Shown: piece by piece, positions 11,500 to 19,810 of the stretch
Position numbering within the stretch: position 1 is the stretch's first letter
Layout: the number at the start of each line of letters is the position of its first letter
Source of the DNA: Erwinia sp. 198
GTDB taxonomy: Bacteria; Pseudomonadota; Gammaproteobacteria; Enterobacterales; Enterobacteriaceae
Direction: 5' to 3'
Length of the DNA: 64,000 bases
NCBI RefSeq assembly: GCF_003937915.1
Contig: NZ_RHUM01000001.1
Span: 124,001-188,000, forward strand
Notes under the pieces: generated by a model
What the model was told of the DNA's origin: nothing
Databases searched by the model: none
Seen by the model: the letters and a program-made list of their open reading frames with translations, nothing else
Made by a program: the position numbers and the translations under genes

Positions 11500-13029
11500 T
11501 CAGTATAGCTCTTCAATGGGATCGGTTTTCCAGGTGTAGTTGCTTAACTGCCAGCTGTTAAACTCGACGAGGAAATGCGCCTGCTCGCCGTTGACGATAT
11601 CGGTGACGATGCCTTCGTATACGCTGCCGGTTTTCTCCCGCCAGCTGGCAATCAGCGCCGGCTGGCCCGCTTTTTCCTCCACGCGCAGCCAGACGCGATC
11701 CAGAATCTCATCACCCTGCGCTTTGCGGCCGTCGGCGAGGGTCAGTTGGGTGGTGGCCGCTGGCGTCATCATCAGCGTGGTTACCCACAGGCCGCGATCG
11801 GTCGTCTGGAAAAAATCACTGACTTTTTGCAGGCGGCCGGCGGTCAGCGGCTGCGCTTTGACGATGGCGTCTACCAGCGCAGCGTTGCCGAACAGGCTTT
11901 CCGGCTGCTTAACGGCGCTGCTGGTTTTATCCAGAGAGAAGTGGAGATAGGGTTTGCCGTTGCTAAAATCGGAAAGGGCCAGCTGCAACCCCTTATCCAT
12001 TTGCGTGGAGATAAATCTCGCCAGCGCGGGAACGTCCGGCGCGGCAGCTTTCAGTCCATGTTCGATGCGGGCGAAGATCAGCGAAGGATAATAACCAGAC
12101 CAAACATAGCTTTCCTGCTGCTGCGCCTGCTGTTGCCGACGCAGCTCGGCGATTAGCCGATCGATCTCAGGGCCATCGGCGCCGATATCAATCAGATAGC
12201 TGGCCAGCTCAACACGGTTACGGGGCGACTTAAAGGTGTTCAGGTTTGCCTCCGCAAACTGGCGCGCGCGTTGCTCGTCAAACTGCCGCACGTTGGTGAA
12301 AGCATCGGTCAGAATACTTTCGTCATAGCGACCGCTGCTATCGTCGAGCATTTGCAGCGTCAACGGATAAAGCGAACGCTCCATTTTCATCGCCTCCAGC
12401 ACGGCCACTTTTTTATCATTGTTGAATGCTTTGTCACCGAGGATATCGGCAATCTTTTTGCCGGTGTCATCCGCCATTACCCGCCCAAATATGCCCCGGC
12501 TGGCGATAATCAGATGCAGCGCGTCTCTGAACTGATAGTCGTCGGAAGCGGGATTGAGGATGATTGCCATCAGACGCTGTGTTTCAGCGGCGTTAAGATG
12601 AGGCTGGCTGCCGCCGCCACGCGCGTTGTCTCTGGCAAAGCGCAGCGTCAGCGAGTCGAGCAGGGCGCTGGTGCGCAGCTCATCCATAACCCGATAACCG
12701 CCGCTGTTTTCATCATCGAAGCGCAGCCAGCCGTTGACCTTATCGGTAACGATAGCCGTCATTTTGCTGCTTACGCCGGAGATACCGACAAAGCCCGCCA
12801 GCGTCAGCACGGTAGCGAAAACGGCGAACATGCCCAAAATCCATTTGCGGCTGTTATCCAGCACCGACAGGGTTTTATTGATGGCGCTTTCGGTGATTTT
12901 TGCTTCAGCGTTGTCAATTTTGTCGCTGACCTGCTGTAGCAGGCGCAGGTTTTCCTCGCGCAGCTTTTCCAGCTCGGCCTTGTGCTGCTGCGTATCACGC
13001 TCTATCAGCAGCTTCGTTAGATCATGCAT
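11500..13029 (-). CDS. Unknown protein: N-terminal coiled coil, one membrane segment, large C-terminal domain
   Basis: 509 residues; I do not recognise the family. Residues ~1-55 form a charged heptad-like helix (QQHKAELEKLREENLRLLQQ), followed by one hydrophobic segment at about 64-86 (WILGMFAVFATVLTLAGFVG). The remaining ~420 residues are mostly helical and contain no obvious catalytic motif; the last 90 resemble a small beta domain (SVYEGIVTDIVNGEQAHFLV). Type II/III topology with the large domain outside the cytoplasm is possible. GC content is like the core genome, so it may be a lineage-specific chromosomal gene. It is followed on the same strand by yjiN after 62 bp. Confidence 0.75.
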   Translation of the reverse strand: MHDLTKLLIERDTQQHKAELEKLREENLRLLQQVSDKIDNAEAKITESAINKTLSVLDNSRKWILGMFAVFATVLTLAGFVGISGVSSKMTAIVTDKVNGWLRFDDENSGGYRVMDELRTSALLDSLTLRFARDNARGGGSQPHLNAAETQRLMAIILNPASDDYQFRDALHLIIASRGIFGRVMADDTGKKIADILGDKAFNNDKKVAVLEAMKMERSLYPLTLQMLDDSSGRYDESILTDAFTNVRQFDEQRARQFAEANLNTFKSPRNRVELASYLIDIGADGPEIDRLIAELRRQQQAQQQESYVWSGYYPSLIFARIEHGLKAAAPDVPALARFISTQMDKGLQLALSDFSNGKPYLHFSLDKTSSAVKQPESLFGNAALVDAIVKAQPLTAGRLQKVSDFFQTTDRGLWVTTLMMTPAATTQLTLADGRKAQGDEILDRVWLRVEEKAGQPALIASWREKTGSVYEGIVTDIVNGEQAHFLVEFNSWQLSNYTWKTDPIEELY

Positions 13030-13189
13030 CGTTTTCTCACTACAGAAAAAGTTAACTGTCGGCGGTTAACGATAATGCAGGCTGGTGCCCGCAGATGCAA
13101 ACCGCCGCGCCGTGAAGAAAAGTGCATAGCAAAGGTGGTAGCCGCAGAAAAATTCTGTAGTTTATTTATTTTTGCGGCGAGGAAAAAAC

Positions 13190-13810
13190 ATGGATACGAA
13201 CATTATTGCAGTAGCCACGATTGGCGGCGCGCTGGCGCTGGGCGCTATCAGTCCTGGCCCCAGTTTTATTATGGTGGCGCGTACGGCGGTGGCTTCTTCG
13301 CGACGTGCAGGTATGGGCGCGGCGCTGGGAATGGGCATCGGCTCGATAGTGATTTCATTAATTGCGCTAATGGGGCTGCATACGCTGCTGGCGGCGGTGC
13401 CGTGGCTGTGGCTGGTGCTGAAAACCGGCGGCGGGCTTTATCTGCTGTGGATGGCGTTTAAGATGTTCCGTCACGCGCGTGAGCCGTTGCCTATGGAGAA
13501 CAGCGGCACCATGGGTAAAAGCTTTCGCCGCGCCTTTTTAACCGCTTTTATTACGCAAATCAGCAATCCCAAAACGGCGGTGGTGTTTGCCGGGATTTTT
13601 GCCGCGCTGCTGCCGAGCCATATTACGCCAGCGATGTACGTGGCGCTGCCAATAGTGTCGATGCTGGTGGACGGGCTGTGGTATGCCTTCGTGGCCTGGG
13701 CGCTTTCGTCCAGCAGGCCGCGTAATACCTATTTGCGCTATAAGGCAACGTTCGACCGCATCGGCGGCAGCGTGATGGCCGCGCTGGGCATCAAGCTGAT
13801 AGTGAAGTAG
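13190..13810 (+). CDS. LysE/RhtB family amino-acid exporter
   Basis: 206-residue hydrophobic protein with the LysE signature near the N-terminus (ALGAISPGPSFIMVARTAVA) and about six membrane segments. Members export amino acids or related metabolites; the substrate cannot be told from sequence. The start at 13190 (MDTNIIAVATIGGALALG) is chosen because GAGG lies seven bases upstream; a start at 13172 would place the ribosome-binding site inside the gene. ISNPKTAVVFAGIFAALLPS is the conserved fifth-helix region. Divergent from the unknown membrane protein at 11500-13029. Confidence 0.9.
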   Translation: MDTNIIAVATIGGALALGAISPGPSFIMVARTAVASSRRAGMGAALGMGIGSIVISLIALMGLHTLLAAVPWLWLVLKTGGGLYLLWMAFKMFRHAREPLPMENSGTMGKSFRRAFLTAFITQISNPKTAVVFAGIFAALLPSHITPAMYVALPIVSMLVDGLWYAFVAWALSSSRPRNTYLRYKATFDRIGGSVMAALGIKLIVK

Positions 13811-14016
13811 GCAAGGCGGGGACTTCGAAGGCTGGTGGTGTGTGGAAGAAGCGGTTTGCTGTGGGCCGGGTTTTGTGTGGGGAGCGTGTTTAGAAACGGA
13901 GACGGGGCGAATTTTTGTGGCGCGGAGAGTGCGTCAGGAAAAGGGCCTGCTTTCTGTGGTGCCTGGAGCGCTCTGTAAGAAAAGGGCGTGTTTTCTGTGA
14001 GATCGGGGCATGTGCC

Positions 14017-14122
14017 GGGAACACGATCGGATCGTTAAGACGCAAAAAGCGTCGTCCCTGCCGGCTCGGTCGGCCTGCGCCGTCCATGGCGCAGGACGCT
14101 TTACTAACCCGCTCGTGTTCCC
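14017..14122. repeat. Nested palindromic element
   Basis: Outer inverted repeat GGGAACACGA (14017-14026) / TCGTGTTCCC (14113-14122). Inside it are GACGC-AAAAA-GCGTC (14039-14053) and a perfect 8-bp hairpin CCTGCGCC/GGCGCAGG with a GTCCAT loop (14074-14095), followed by a further GACGC (14095-14099) that could pair with GCGTC instead. The inner hairpin recurs with one changed loop base at 14561-14580. This could be a structured RNA, a non-autonomous mobile repeat or a bidirectional terminator. Confidence 0.65.
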
Positions 14123-14169
14123 GCCACTTCACGTTTTGGCGTGGCCTGTAGGATCGCTCGGGGGACAGC

Positions 14170-14475
14170 CGTGGCTGTGGCGTGGTTTATAAGTTTGGTC
14201 AGTGGGCTGTTGTGGCTTTCACGTGGTTTGTAAGCCTGGTCTTTGGGTTATTGTGACTTTGACGCGGTCTGCAAGTCTGGCTGGTGAACGGTTGTGGGTT
14301 TGATGTGGTTTATAAGTGAGGCTGCTTTGGCTTTTAGCATTGTCTGCAAGCGGGAACGTTCGGCATTGTCTGCAAGGGTCGCTAGTGTTCTGCTGTAGCT
14401 TCGGTCTGGTTTACGAGCGTAACCAAGGGGCGGCTGTGATTTTGGCGTGGTGAATGAGTCGCTGTAGCTTTTGGG
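14170..14475. repeat. Degenerate tandem repeat, period about 41 bp
   Basis: A core like GTGGTTTATAAG or its variant TTGTCTGCAAG appears at 14182, 14223, 14263, 14305, 14340, 14366 and 14407, usually preceded by TGTGGCTTT or TGTGATTTT. Spacings are 41, 40, 42, 35, 26 and 41 bp. The copies have diverged, so this is an old array. It does not encode a repetitive peptide on a convincing frame. Confidence 0.6.
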
Positions 14476-14560
14476 CTGAAGTACGGAGCAGCTTCTGCTT
14501 TGAGCACGGCAGGACGCTTTCGCTAATCGGTTGATCTGTCTGTGCAGAGAGTGGAGGCGT

Positions 14561-14580
14561 CTGCGCCGTCCGTGGCGCAG
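14561..14580. repeat. Second copy of the CTGCGCC hairpin
   Basis: CTGCGCC (14561-14567) pairs with GGCGCAG (14574-14580) around GTCCGT, the same hairpin as at 14075-14094. It sits 19 bp downstream of the DUF2501 stop (minus strand). It has no T tract on either strand, so termination is possible but unsupported. Confidence 0.6.
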
Positions 14581-14598
14581 AGGCTTGGTGATAATGGC

Positions 14599-15105
14599 CT
14601 AGGAGATAAACTGCTTGCTTTGTTTCAACACCAGATCGCAGGCTTTGGTTTTCACCTTCTTGCCTAATTCGGTGTTGCCCAGGCTTTTCAGGTTCACCTG
14701 CTGATCGCTGCCGGTATTCAGCAGGCCCATCAGACCTTGTTTATAGTCGGTGGTTTCCTGTGCTTTCGCCGTGTCGGTCAGACCCAGCTTGCTCAGCAGC
14801 TGATCCTTTACGGAACTCACATTGTTATTTACCACGTTGTTCTGCACACAGTACTGCAACACGCCTGCGGCATTGGTCATGCTGTTAGCGCTAAGCTGCT
14901 GATTGCCGCCGTTCAGCAGGCCGGCCAGTGCACCCAGCGACATACCGTTATTCTGCGTGGTAGTTGATGCAGAGTTAGCATTGTTCTGGCTCAGCGTGTT
15001 GGCAGCATTGCTGAGCTGATCCTGCCAGCTTGCGGCCGAAGCCACGCCAGCGAACAGGGAAGAAGAAACCGTTAATGCCAACGCTATCTTAGTTATTGCT
15101 TTCAT
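14599..15105 (-). CDS. yjjA: DUF2501 family secreted protein, YjjA-like
   Basis: 168 residues with a clear Sec signal peptide (MKAITKIALALTVSSSLFAG, cleavage predicted after ASA near residue 24). The mature protein has an Asn/Ser/Thr-rich low-complexity stretch (about 33-60), then a small helical domain with two cysteines (QYCVQNN and TKACDLVLKQSKQFI). Matches the DUF2501/YjjA family (E. coli YjjA 164 residues), periplasmic, function unknown. In this window it lies just upstream of the tRNA-Leu gene on the opposite strand. Confidence 0.88.
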   Translation of the reverse strand: MKAITKIALALTVSSSLFAGVASAASWQDQLSNAANTLSQNNANSASTTTQNNGMSLGALAGLLNGGNQQLSANSMTNAAGVLQYCVQNNVVNNNVSSVKDQLLSKLGLTDTAKAQETTDYKQGLMGLLNTGSDQQVNLKSLGNTELGKKVKTKACDLVLKQSKQFIS

Positions 15106-15436
15106 TTTTATACCTTCTTTAAATTGTCCGGCACGACCTGTTCCCGGCGCGCGCCGATCTCCACAGTGGGACTGCGGGATTAGCCTGGAGTTCCGTATCG
15201 GACCACAGCCCGGCTCGGCAAACCCGGCTTTAAGAGTAGTCCTGGAGGAGAAGGCAGTCTATGTGGATTTAAGAGGCTGAACCGCTTTATAAAAGCAGAG
15301 ATTAGCAGGGAAGAAAAGGCGCGGGGACAGGGAAGTGAGCGTGGTTAAAAGCGGCAAACGACGATATAAGCGCTCCCGGGAAACGCACAGGGATGACGTT
15401 TTTTTCAACAGTCGCACATTCCCCTGCCGATAGGGG
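15106..15436. other. Gene-free interval between yjjA and the tRNA-Leu promoter
   Basis: No gene seen. The left part should contain the yjjA promoter and leader (minus strand). GC-rich stretches around 15143-15156 contain GGCGCGCGCC, a perfect palindrome. Short frames in this interval have no coding signs. Confidence 0.5.
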
Positions 15437-15464
15437 TTGCGGAAACAGGGGGTAAAGGTATAAT
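15437..15464 (+). promoter_or_regulatory. Sigma-70 promoter of the tRNA-Leu gene
   Basis: A -35 hexamer TTGCGG (15437-15442), 16-bp spacer and perfect -10 TATAAT (15459-15464). Transcription would start near 15471, giving a short 5' leader of about 22 nt before the tRNA. Confidence 0.8.
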
Positions 15465-15492
15465 CCACAACGTTTTCCGCATACCCTTCAGT

Positions 15493-15577
15493 GCCGAAGT
15501 GGCGAAATCGGTAGACGCAGTTGATTCAAAATCAACCGCCGCAAGGCGTGCCGGTTCGATTCCGGCCTTCGGCACCA
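15493..15577 (+). tRNA. leuX: tRNA-Leu(CAA)
   Basis: 85-nt tRNA with encoded CCA. The acceptor stem is GCCGAAG/CTTCGGC, the anticodon stem-loop GTTGA-TTCAAAA-TCAAC has anticodon CAA, the long variable arm is CCGCCGCAAGGCG-like as expected for a class II leucine tRNA, and the T arm is GCCGG-TTCGATT-CCGGC. It reads UUG codons. It closely resembles E. coli leuX, a well-known island integration site, and a P4-type integrase gene lies 152 bp downstream. The 3' end is partly repeated at 25501-25521. Confidence 0.97.
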
Positions 15578-15729
15578 GTATCCTGTCCATCCCCGTCCGG
15601 GGAAGTCCAAAAAAACTTTTAAAATCAACATGCAGGCTGATTTTATCGTCCTGCATCGTCCGGGCACATCCGTTGCAATCCAGACCTCACTGGGGGCATC
15701 CCCACTTCGATAAGAAATGTGCCTCCAAA

Positions 15730-17001
15730 ATGAAGCTGAATGCCCGCCGGGTCGACACCTCAAAGCCTAAAGAAAAAACTTATAAAATGGCTGATGGTGG
15801 CGGTTTGTACCTTGAGGTCACGACCAAAGGATCAAAGTACTGGCGTATGAAGTACCGACGGCCAGCCGACAAAAAAGAAGACCGGCTTGCCTTTGGCGTC
15901 TGGCCGACAGTAACGCTTGCTGAGGCACGTGCTAAGCGTGACGAAGCTAAAAAGATGTTAGGGCGGGGGATTGATCCCAAAGCTGAACAGAAAGAAGCCC
16001 AGGCTGAAAATGCGGGGGCTTATACTTTTGAAACGATCGCCCGCGAATGGCACGCCAGTAACAAGCGATGGAGTGACGATCACCGCTCACGCATCCTTCG
16101 CTATCTTGAGCTGTATATTTTTCCTCATATTGGTTTGGCAGATGTTCGTAAGCTGAAAACCAGCCAGCTGTTAGCACCCATTAAGGCCGTTGATGCCAGT
16201 GGCAGGCATGACGTCGCTCAGCGCCTTCAGCAGCGTGTTACGGCGATAATGCGCTATGCCGTGCAGAACGATTACATAGAATCTAATCCCGCTATTGATA
16301 TGGCTGGGGCACTTTCTACGGTTAAGGCTCGTCATTACCCTGCATTACCTTTCAATCGTTTTCCTGAATTTCTTGAGCGCCTTGCCGCATACCGTGGGCG
16401 TATCATGAAGCGTATAGCCGTCGAGCTTTCATTGTTGACCTTTGTCCGTTCCAGTGAGTTGCGCTTTGCCCGCTGGGATGAGTTCGATTTTGAAAGAGCC
16501 TTGTGGCGGGTTCCTGCACAGCGCAAAGAGACAGAAGGAGTTCGTTACTCTCACCGTGGTATGAAGATGAAAGAGGAACATCTTGTACCGCTAAGCCGTC
16601 AGGTCTTAGTCTTGTTGGAAAAGCTGAAGCAATTAAGCGGCGAAAACGAAAGGCTCTTCCCCGGCGATCACGATCCCAAAAAAGTTATGAGCGAAAACAC
16701 GGTTAACAATGCTCTGCGTGCTATGGGGTATGACACGAAGACCGAGGTTTGTGGACATGGCTTTAGGACAATGGCACGAGGTGCGCTGGGTGAGTCGGGA
16801 TTATGGAGTGATGATGCGATAGAGCGGCAGTTGAGCCACTCCGAGCGTAACAATGTGCGTGCTGCTTACATTCATACTTCTGAGCATTTAGATGAACGCA
16901 GATTGATGGTGCAATGGTGGGCGGATTTTCTTAATGCCAATCGAAGTAACACTATTACACCTTATGAGTTTGCTAAAACCACGGGGAAGGGATTTAACTA
17001 A
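15730..17001 (+). CDS. P4-type tyrosine recombinase (island integrase)
   Basis: 423 residues from ATG 15730, which gives MKLNARRVDTSKPKEKTYKM; the frame stays open upstream into the tRNA gene, but that part is non-coding. The N-terminal ~90 residues match the DUF4102/IntS arm-binding domain (YKMADGGGLYLEV, DRLAFGVWPTVTLAEARAKR). A SAM-like core-binding domain follows, then the catalytic domain with R240 (FVRSSEL), H343-x-x-R346 (HGFRTMARG), H370 (LSHSE) and nucleophile Y380 (RAAYIHTSEHLDERR). All catalytic residues are present, so it may be active. Its position directly after tRNA-Leu(CAA) fits site-specific integration at the tRNA 3' end. Confidence 0.95.
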   Translation: MKLNARRVDTSKPKEKTYKMADGGGLYLEVTTKGSKYWRMKYRRPADKKEDRLAFGVWPTVTLAEARAKRDEAKKMLGRGIDPKAEQKEAQAENAGAYTFETIAREWHASNKRWSDDHRSRILRYLELYIFPHIGLADVRKLKTSQLLAPIKAVDASGRHDVAQRLQQRVTAIMRYAVQNDYIESNPAIDMAGALSTVKARHYPALPFNRFPEFLERLAAYRGRIMKRIAVELSLLTFVRSSELRFARWDEFDFERALWRVPAQRKETEGVRYSHRGMKMKEEHLVPLSRQVLVLLEKLKQLSGENERLFPGDHDPKKVMSENTVNNALRAMGYDTKTEVCGHGFRTMARGALGESGLWSDDAIERQLSHSERNNVRAAYIHTSEHLDERRLMVQWWADFLNANRSNTITPYEFAKTTGKGFN

Positions 17002-17457
17002 TTTTTATATTAAATTATTTTTAGCGCTGAGAGAAAATAATCACAGAATAAATTAAATTATTTTTTTAATAATGACAAGTTCAGCTTTGAGGGTTTTTAG
17101 AGCGAGGTGCTGGAGTTCACCCTAAAATGATAGTAAAAAATAAAGTTTTCACACACAATGATATACGTTAGTAAAATAATCATTGAGAATGCTGTAAAAG
17201 AGGGTTTTATCTAAAAAGCCTTAAGGAAAAATAGCCCAGTATAATATGAGACCTCTTTCGCCTAGGCTGACTGAATAAAGTTCAGCTTGTTTAACCCATT
17301 AAACGCTTCATGTTATTCTATTTAAATCCAACTTACAGCCATAATAACTAAAATCTAACATTTTTATTTTTTTTGCATGAATCATTGAGAAAATCACTTA
17401 GAAATAAAATAATGTTTGGTTGTGATTTTTTTATTTTAAAGTTATATGCTCTAATAA
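17002..17457. other. AT-rich gene-free interval in the island
   Basis: Strongly AT-rich, many stops in all frames, no gene or clear terminator recognised. It lies between the integrase (plus) and the convergent PD-(D/E)XK-like gene (minus). Confidence 0.5.
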
Positions 17458-19044
17458 TTAAGGTTTTACCTGTGAGAATGAGTTGTAAAAGTAAAAATCC
17501 ATATCATCATTCTTGAATCTCCGATTTATTTTATCAGAAACTTCCTGGCATTGCTTCTTAATTTCCATGAGATCGCCTGCACGAATTAACTTTTCAATAT
17601 TTATCTCGTAATTATCAAATATCATCACCTTGTTTTTATATGTGAAGGAACCTTTAGCAACGCAAGCAAGACAAATAAAAAAAGATGAGAAGAATAAAGG
17701 GATGGCAATGAATATTCGTAATTCTTTACCAGAATCAATATTGTCATTGTGTTCTGGAATCTCTAAACGAAGAATTGGATCGCCACCCGGAGTCTTGCTA
17801 ATAAAAGTGTGCATTCTTTCTATATCTTGCTGTTTCTTAATTAATTCATTTAAACTCACTTTGCAATTTTTATCGACCCTGAAGTAAGAAGCAATTTGCA
17901 TCAAAGTTAAAGCTATTTGTTCTGCATTTATAATTTCATTAGCAATTGGATTTGCGGAAAATGAATTATTCGAGGCAAAAAAAGATGTTTCGATGCCCTC
18001 ATTGTTTTTTATTGTTAATTTAAGCTGTCCGTTAGGAGTATTTAACATCTTAATTAATAAAAGTAATTCTCTGAGATCAGCTAAATGAAACACTTTATCA
18101 TATGATTCAAAATCCATTTTCATTTGATTATTTTTAACCCCAACTATTAAATCAAAAAAATCCGAGCTAATCCTAAAGCTTGCCAGATCATCTGGAGCAT
18201 TAAAAGCAATAGGGGAAATAAAAAATTCACACTTAAAAGTGGCATCCTCTTTTTCATCTTCGAATCTTATAGTGCCTGTTGAGAATGCTTCAACTGAGGT
18301 TATTTCAATAATGGCCTTTTCAGCTTCCAGCTCTTCCATTCGGAAATTAATATCAAATCTAGTATCCCAACCTTGCACATCTTTTATATTTATTGTGGCC
18401 GGATATCCAAGACTGGCATTAATAAGAGACTTATAATCATTCTCACTAGCAATTTTAAAGTTTAGCGCATAGCGAGTCCCCTTGTATCCTATATCACCTA
18501 AATCTCGCAGTTTATCTTCGCAGTACCTTTTCATTCCCAAGGGGATATGTTTTTCAATGGCGTTTTTGAGTGCATCTTTATTAAATAGGAATATTTCATC
18601 TTCATCAGAGTGATTTATCGTGAAAGAGAGTTTATGAAGTGGTGATTTTTTTCCTGTATCATTTTGACGAATCCGTTTCAAAACTTGAAACATGACGTCT
18701 CTATTAATATGAACGAGGTAAGCCGATTCAATGCTTTCATTTCCGTCATAACGAGCAAAAAAGAAAAAACAGGGGAGTGGCGTATCACAAAAACGTTTCA
18801 TGTTAGAAAGTTTGACCTGAACACCTTTTTTTTCACCGTCAGTAGACTTTATCTGCACTAAACATTGTATAGGCTGTTCGTTCAAACTATTTAATAAGGC
18901 TATGCTATTTATTAGAGGGAATTCAACAATAGCATCCCATCCTCCTGAATCATCTTCAGAGGAGCTGTTGTAAATCAAACCCGATGCATTACAAAGTCTG
19001 TCAAAGTCACCACGACCCATATTACCAACTTTCCTTGAACTCAT
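17458..19044 (-). CDS. Candidate defence protein with PD-(D/E)XK nuclease-like N-terminus
   Basis: 528 residues from ATG 19042-19044 (MSSRKVGNMGRGDFDRLCNA); an in-frame ATG at 19059 lacks a ribosome-binding site. The first ~110 residues have the pattern of DUF4365/Mrr-like nucleases: GRGDFDRLC helix, GGWDAIVEF (34-42, aspartate D37), VQIKST (63-68, a Q-x-K variant of the D/E-x-K motif), then a beta-rich FFFARYD/YLVHIN stretch. The other ~400 residues are not recognised; near residue 450 lies a hydrophobic run (RIFIAIPLFFSSFFICLACV) that could be a membrane segment. Very AT-rich compared with the chromosome. It sits between int and the Ogr/Delta gene, where P4-like satellites often carry anti-phage genes. 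Function inferred, not shown. Confidence 0.7.
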   Translation of the reverse strand: MSSRKVGNMGRGDFDRLCNASGLIYNSSSEDDSGGWDAIVEFPLINSIALLNSLNEQPIQCLVQIKSTDGEKKGVQVKLSNMKRFCDTPLPCFFFFARYDGNESIESAYLVHINRDVMFQVLKRIRQNDTGKKSPLHKLSFTINHSDEDEIFLFNKDALKNAIEKHIPLGMKRYCEDKLRDLGDIGYKGTRYALNFKIASENDYKSLINASLGYPATINIKDVQGWDTRFDINFRMEELEAEKAIIEITSVEAFSTGTIRFEDEKEDATFKCEFFISPIAFNAPDDLASFRISSDFFDLIVGVKNNQMKMDFESYDKVFHLADLRELLLLIKMLNTPNGQLKLTIKNNEGIETSFFASNNSFSANPIANEIINAEQIALTLMQIASYFRVDKNCKVSLNELIKKQQDIERMHTFISKTPGGDPILRLEIPEHNDNIDSGKELRIFIAIPLFFSSFFICLACVAKGSFTYKNKVMIFDNYEINIEKLIRAGDLMEIKKQCQEVSDKINRRFKNDDMDFYFYNSFSQVKP

Positions 19045-19526
19045 GAAAAAAAACCTCATTCATATGCGCGATACTAGATTTAGCTTAGCCTATTGCAGGA
19101 AAAACATGTAAGGTTTGGGCTGGAAATTAATAGCCAAATTTGCCGCTTGCAGGATGTCTGCGAGGGTTAACTGAAGATGCCTCGAGGTAGTTTTTACGTC
19201 CCAACATATTTTTTCCTGAAGCATACCAAGAGCCGCATGCACCATAATCACGCTACCATCATTGTTCTAAATAGAAAGATGTTAGCCATCATGATTAAAA
19301 CGGTACACGCCATCCTGCGCGCAATGCTACCCCCGCCTCGCCTGCCCGCTTTGTGCATCTTTTTTTATGCAGCTGCATGAACCGGCCGAAGCCGTACCGG
19401 GCTTGGGCTGACGGGTTGTCTAAAGTGATGCATTCTGCATGCAAATCCATGCACCTCATGCATGCACCGCTCTTTACAAACCGGGCTGGCCAGAAAAAGG
19501 GCGTTGGAAGGACGAAAAGCGGAGAC
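19045..19526. other. Gene-free interval between the nuclease-like gene and the satellite remnant
   Basis: About 480 bp without a supported gene; composition changes from AT-rich to GC-rich near 19320, marking a boundary between blocks of different origin. The left end should hold the promoter of the minus-strand nuclease-like gene. A short frame on the plus strand at 19177 has no family resemblance. Confidence 0.45.
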
Positions 19527-19550
19527 AAAAAAGCCGCTTATTTCAGCGGC
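19527..19550 (-). terminator. Terminator after the Ogr/Delta-type gene
   Basis: Read on the minus strand, GCCGCT (19550-19545) and AGCGGC (19538-19533) form a 6-bp stem followed directly by six T residues (19532-19527). It ends the Ogr/Delta transcript, starting nine bases after its stop. Confidence 0.8.
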
Positions 19551-19558
19551 CGTTGTGG

Positions 19559-19810
19559 CTAATGGAGGGTGCGGAAGGCTGAGCCGTAGCGCCCGAGCGT
19601 CTGCCGTTCTTTCACCGGCTCCGGCGTGACTGCGGGATGCGGTTCGGGCTGCGGCGGTGCGGTGATGACCTTCGTGATGCTCTCGCTGGTTTTGAACGTG
19701 CAGGAGCAGTCGAGGTTGGTGCACTGGTGATAGCGCTCCTTCACCTGCTCCGACATATAGCGGCTCGATTTGGCGTGCGCCGGGCTTTTGCAGTACGGGC
19801 AGTGCATCAT
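19559..19810 (-). CDS. Ogr/Delta-type zinc-finger late-gene activator
   Basis: 83 residues. The N-terminus MMHCPYCKSPAHAKSSRYMS, then ERYHQCTNLDCSCTFKTSES carries the C-x2-C ... C-x4-C zinc-binding cysteines of P2 Ogr and P4 Delta, which turn on late genes of P2-like phages. The tail is a proline-rich extension. Its ATG overlaps the stop of the upstream fragment (ATGA), so the two were translated together. With the P4-type integrase and alpha remnant it marks this as P2/P4-derived DNA. Confidence 0.88.
   Translation of the reverse strand: MMHCPYCKSPAHAKSSRYMSEQVKERYHQCTNLDCSCTFKTSESITKVITAPPQPEPHPAVTPEPVKERQTLGRYGSAFRTLH

Larger units (their letters stand above)
13811..14598. other. 788-bp gene-free interval with structured repeats
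   Basis: No coding frame here has a ribosome-binding site or a recognisable product. The first part is G- and T-rich on the plus strand. Two kinds of structure fill the rest: nested palindromes (14017-14122 and 14561-14580) and a degenerate tandem repeat with ~41-bp period (about 14170-14475). It lies between convergent genes (LysE-type plus, DUF2501 minus), so ordinary promoters are not expected. Confidence 0.7.

Noticed and set aside
14170-14475. CRISPR array
   Set aside because: The repeats are degenerate, the spacing is irregular and there are no constant repeats with unique spacers; no cas gene is present.
15499-15729. N-terminal extension of the integrase into the tRNA gene
   Set aside because: The frame is open by chance; the extension is translated tRNA and att sequence, and the ATG at 15730 matches the family start.
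19177-19380. 67-codon plus-strand frame before the Ogr/Delta gene
   Set aside because: Straddles a composition boundary and lacks coding signs.
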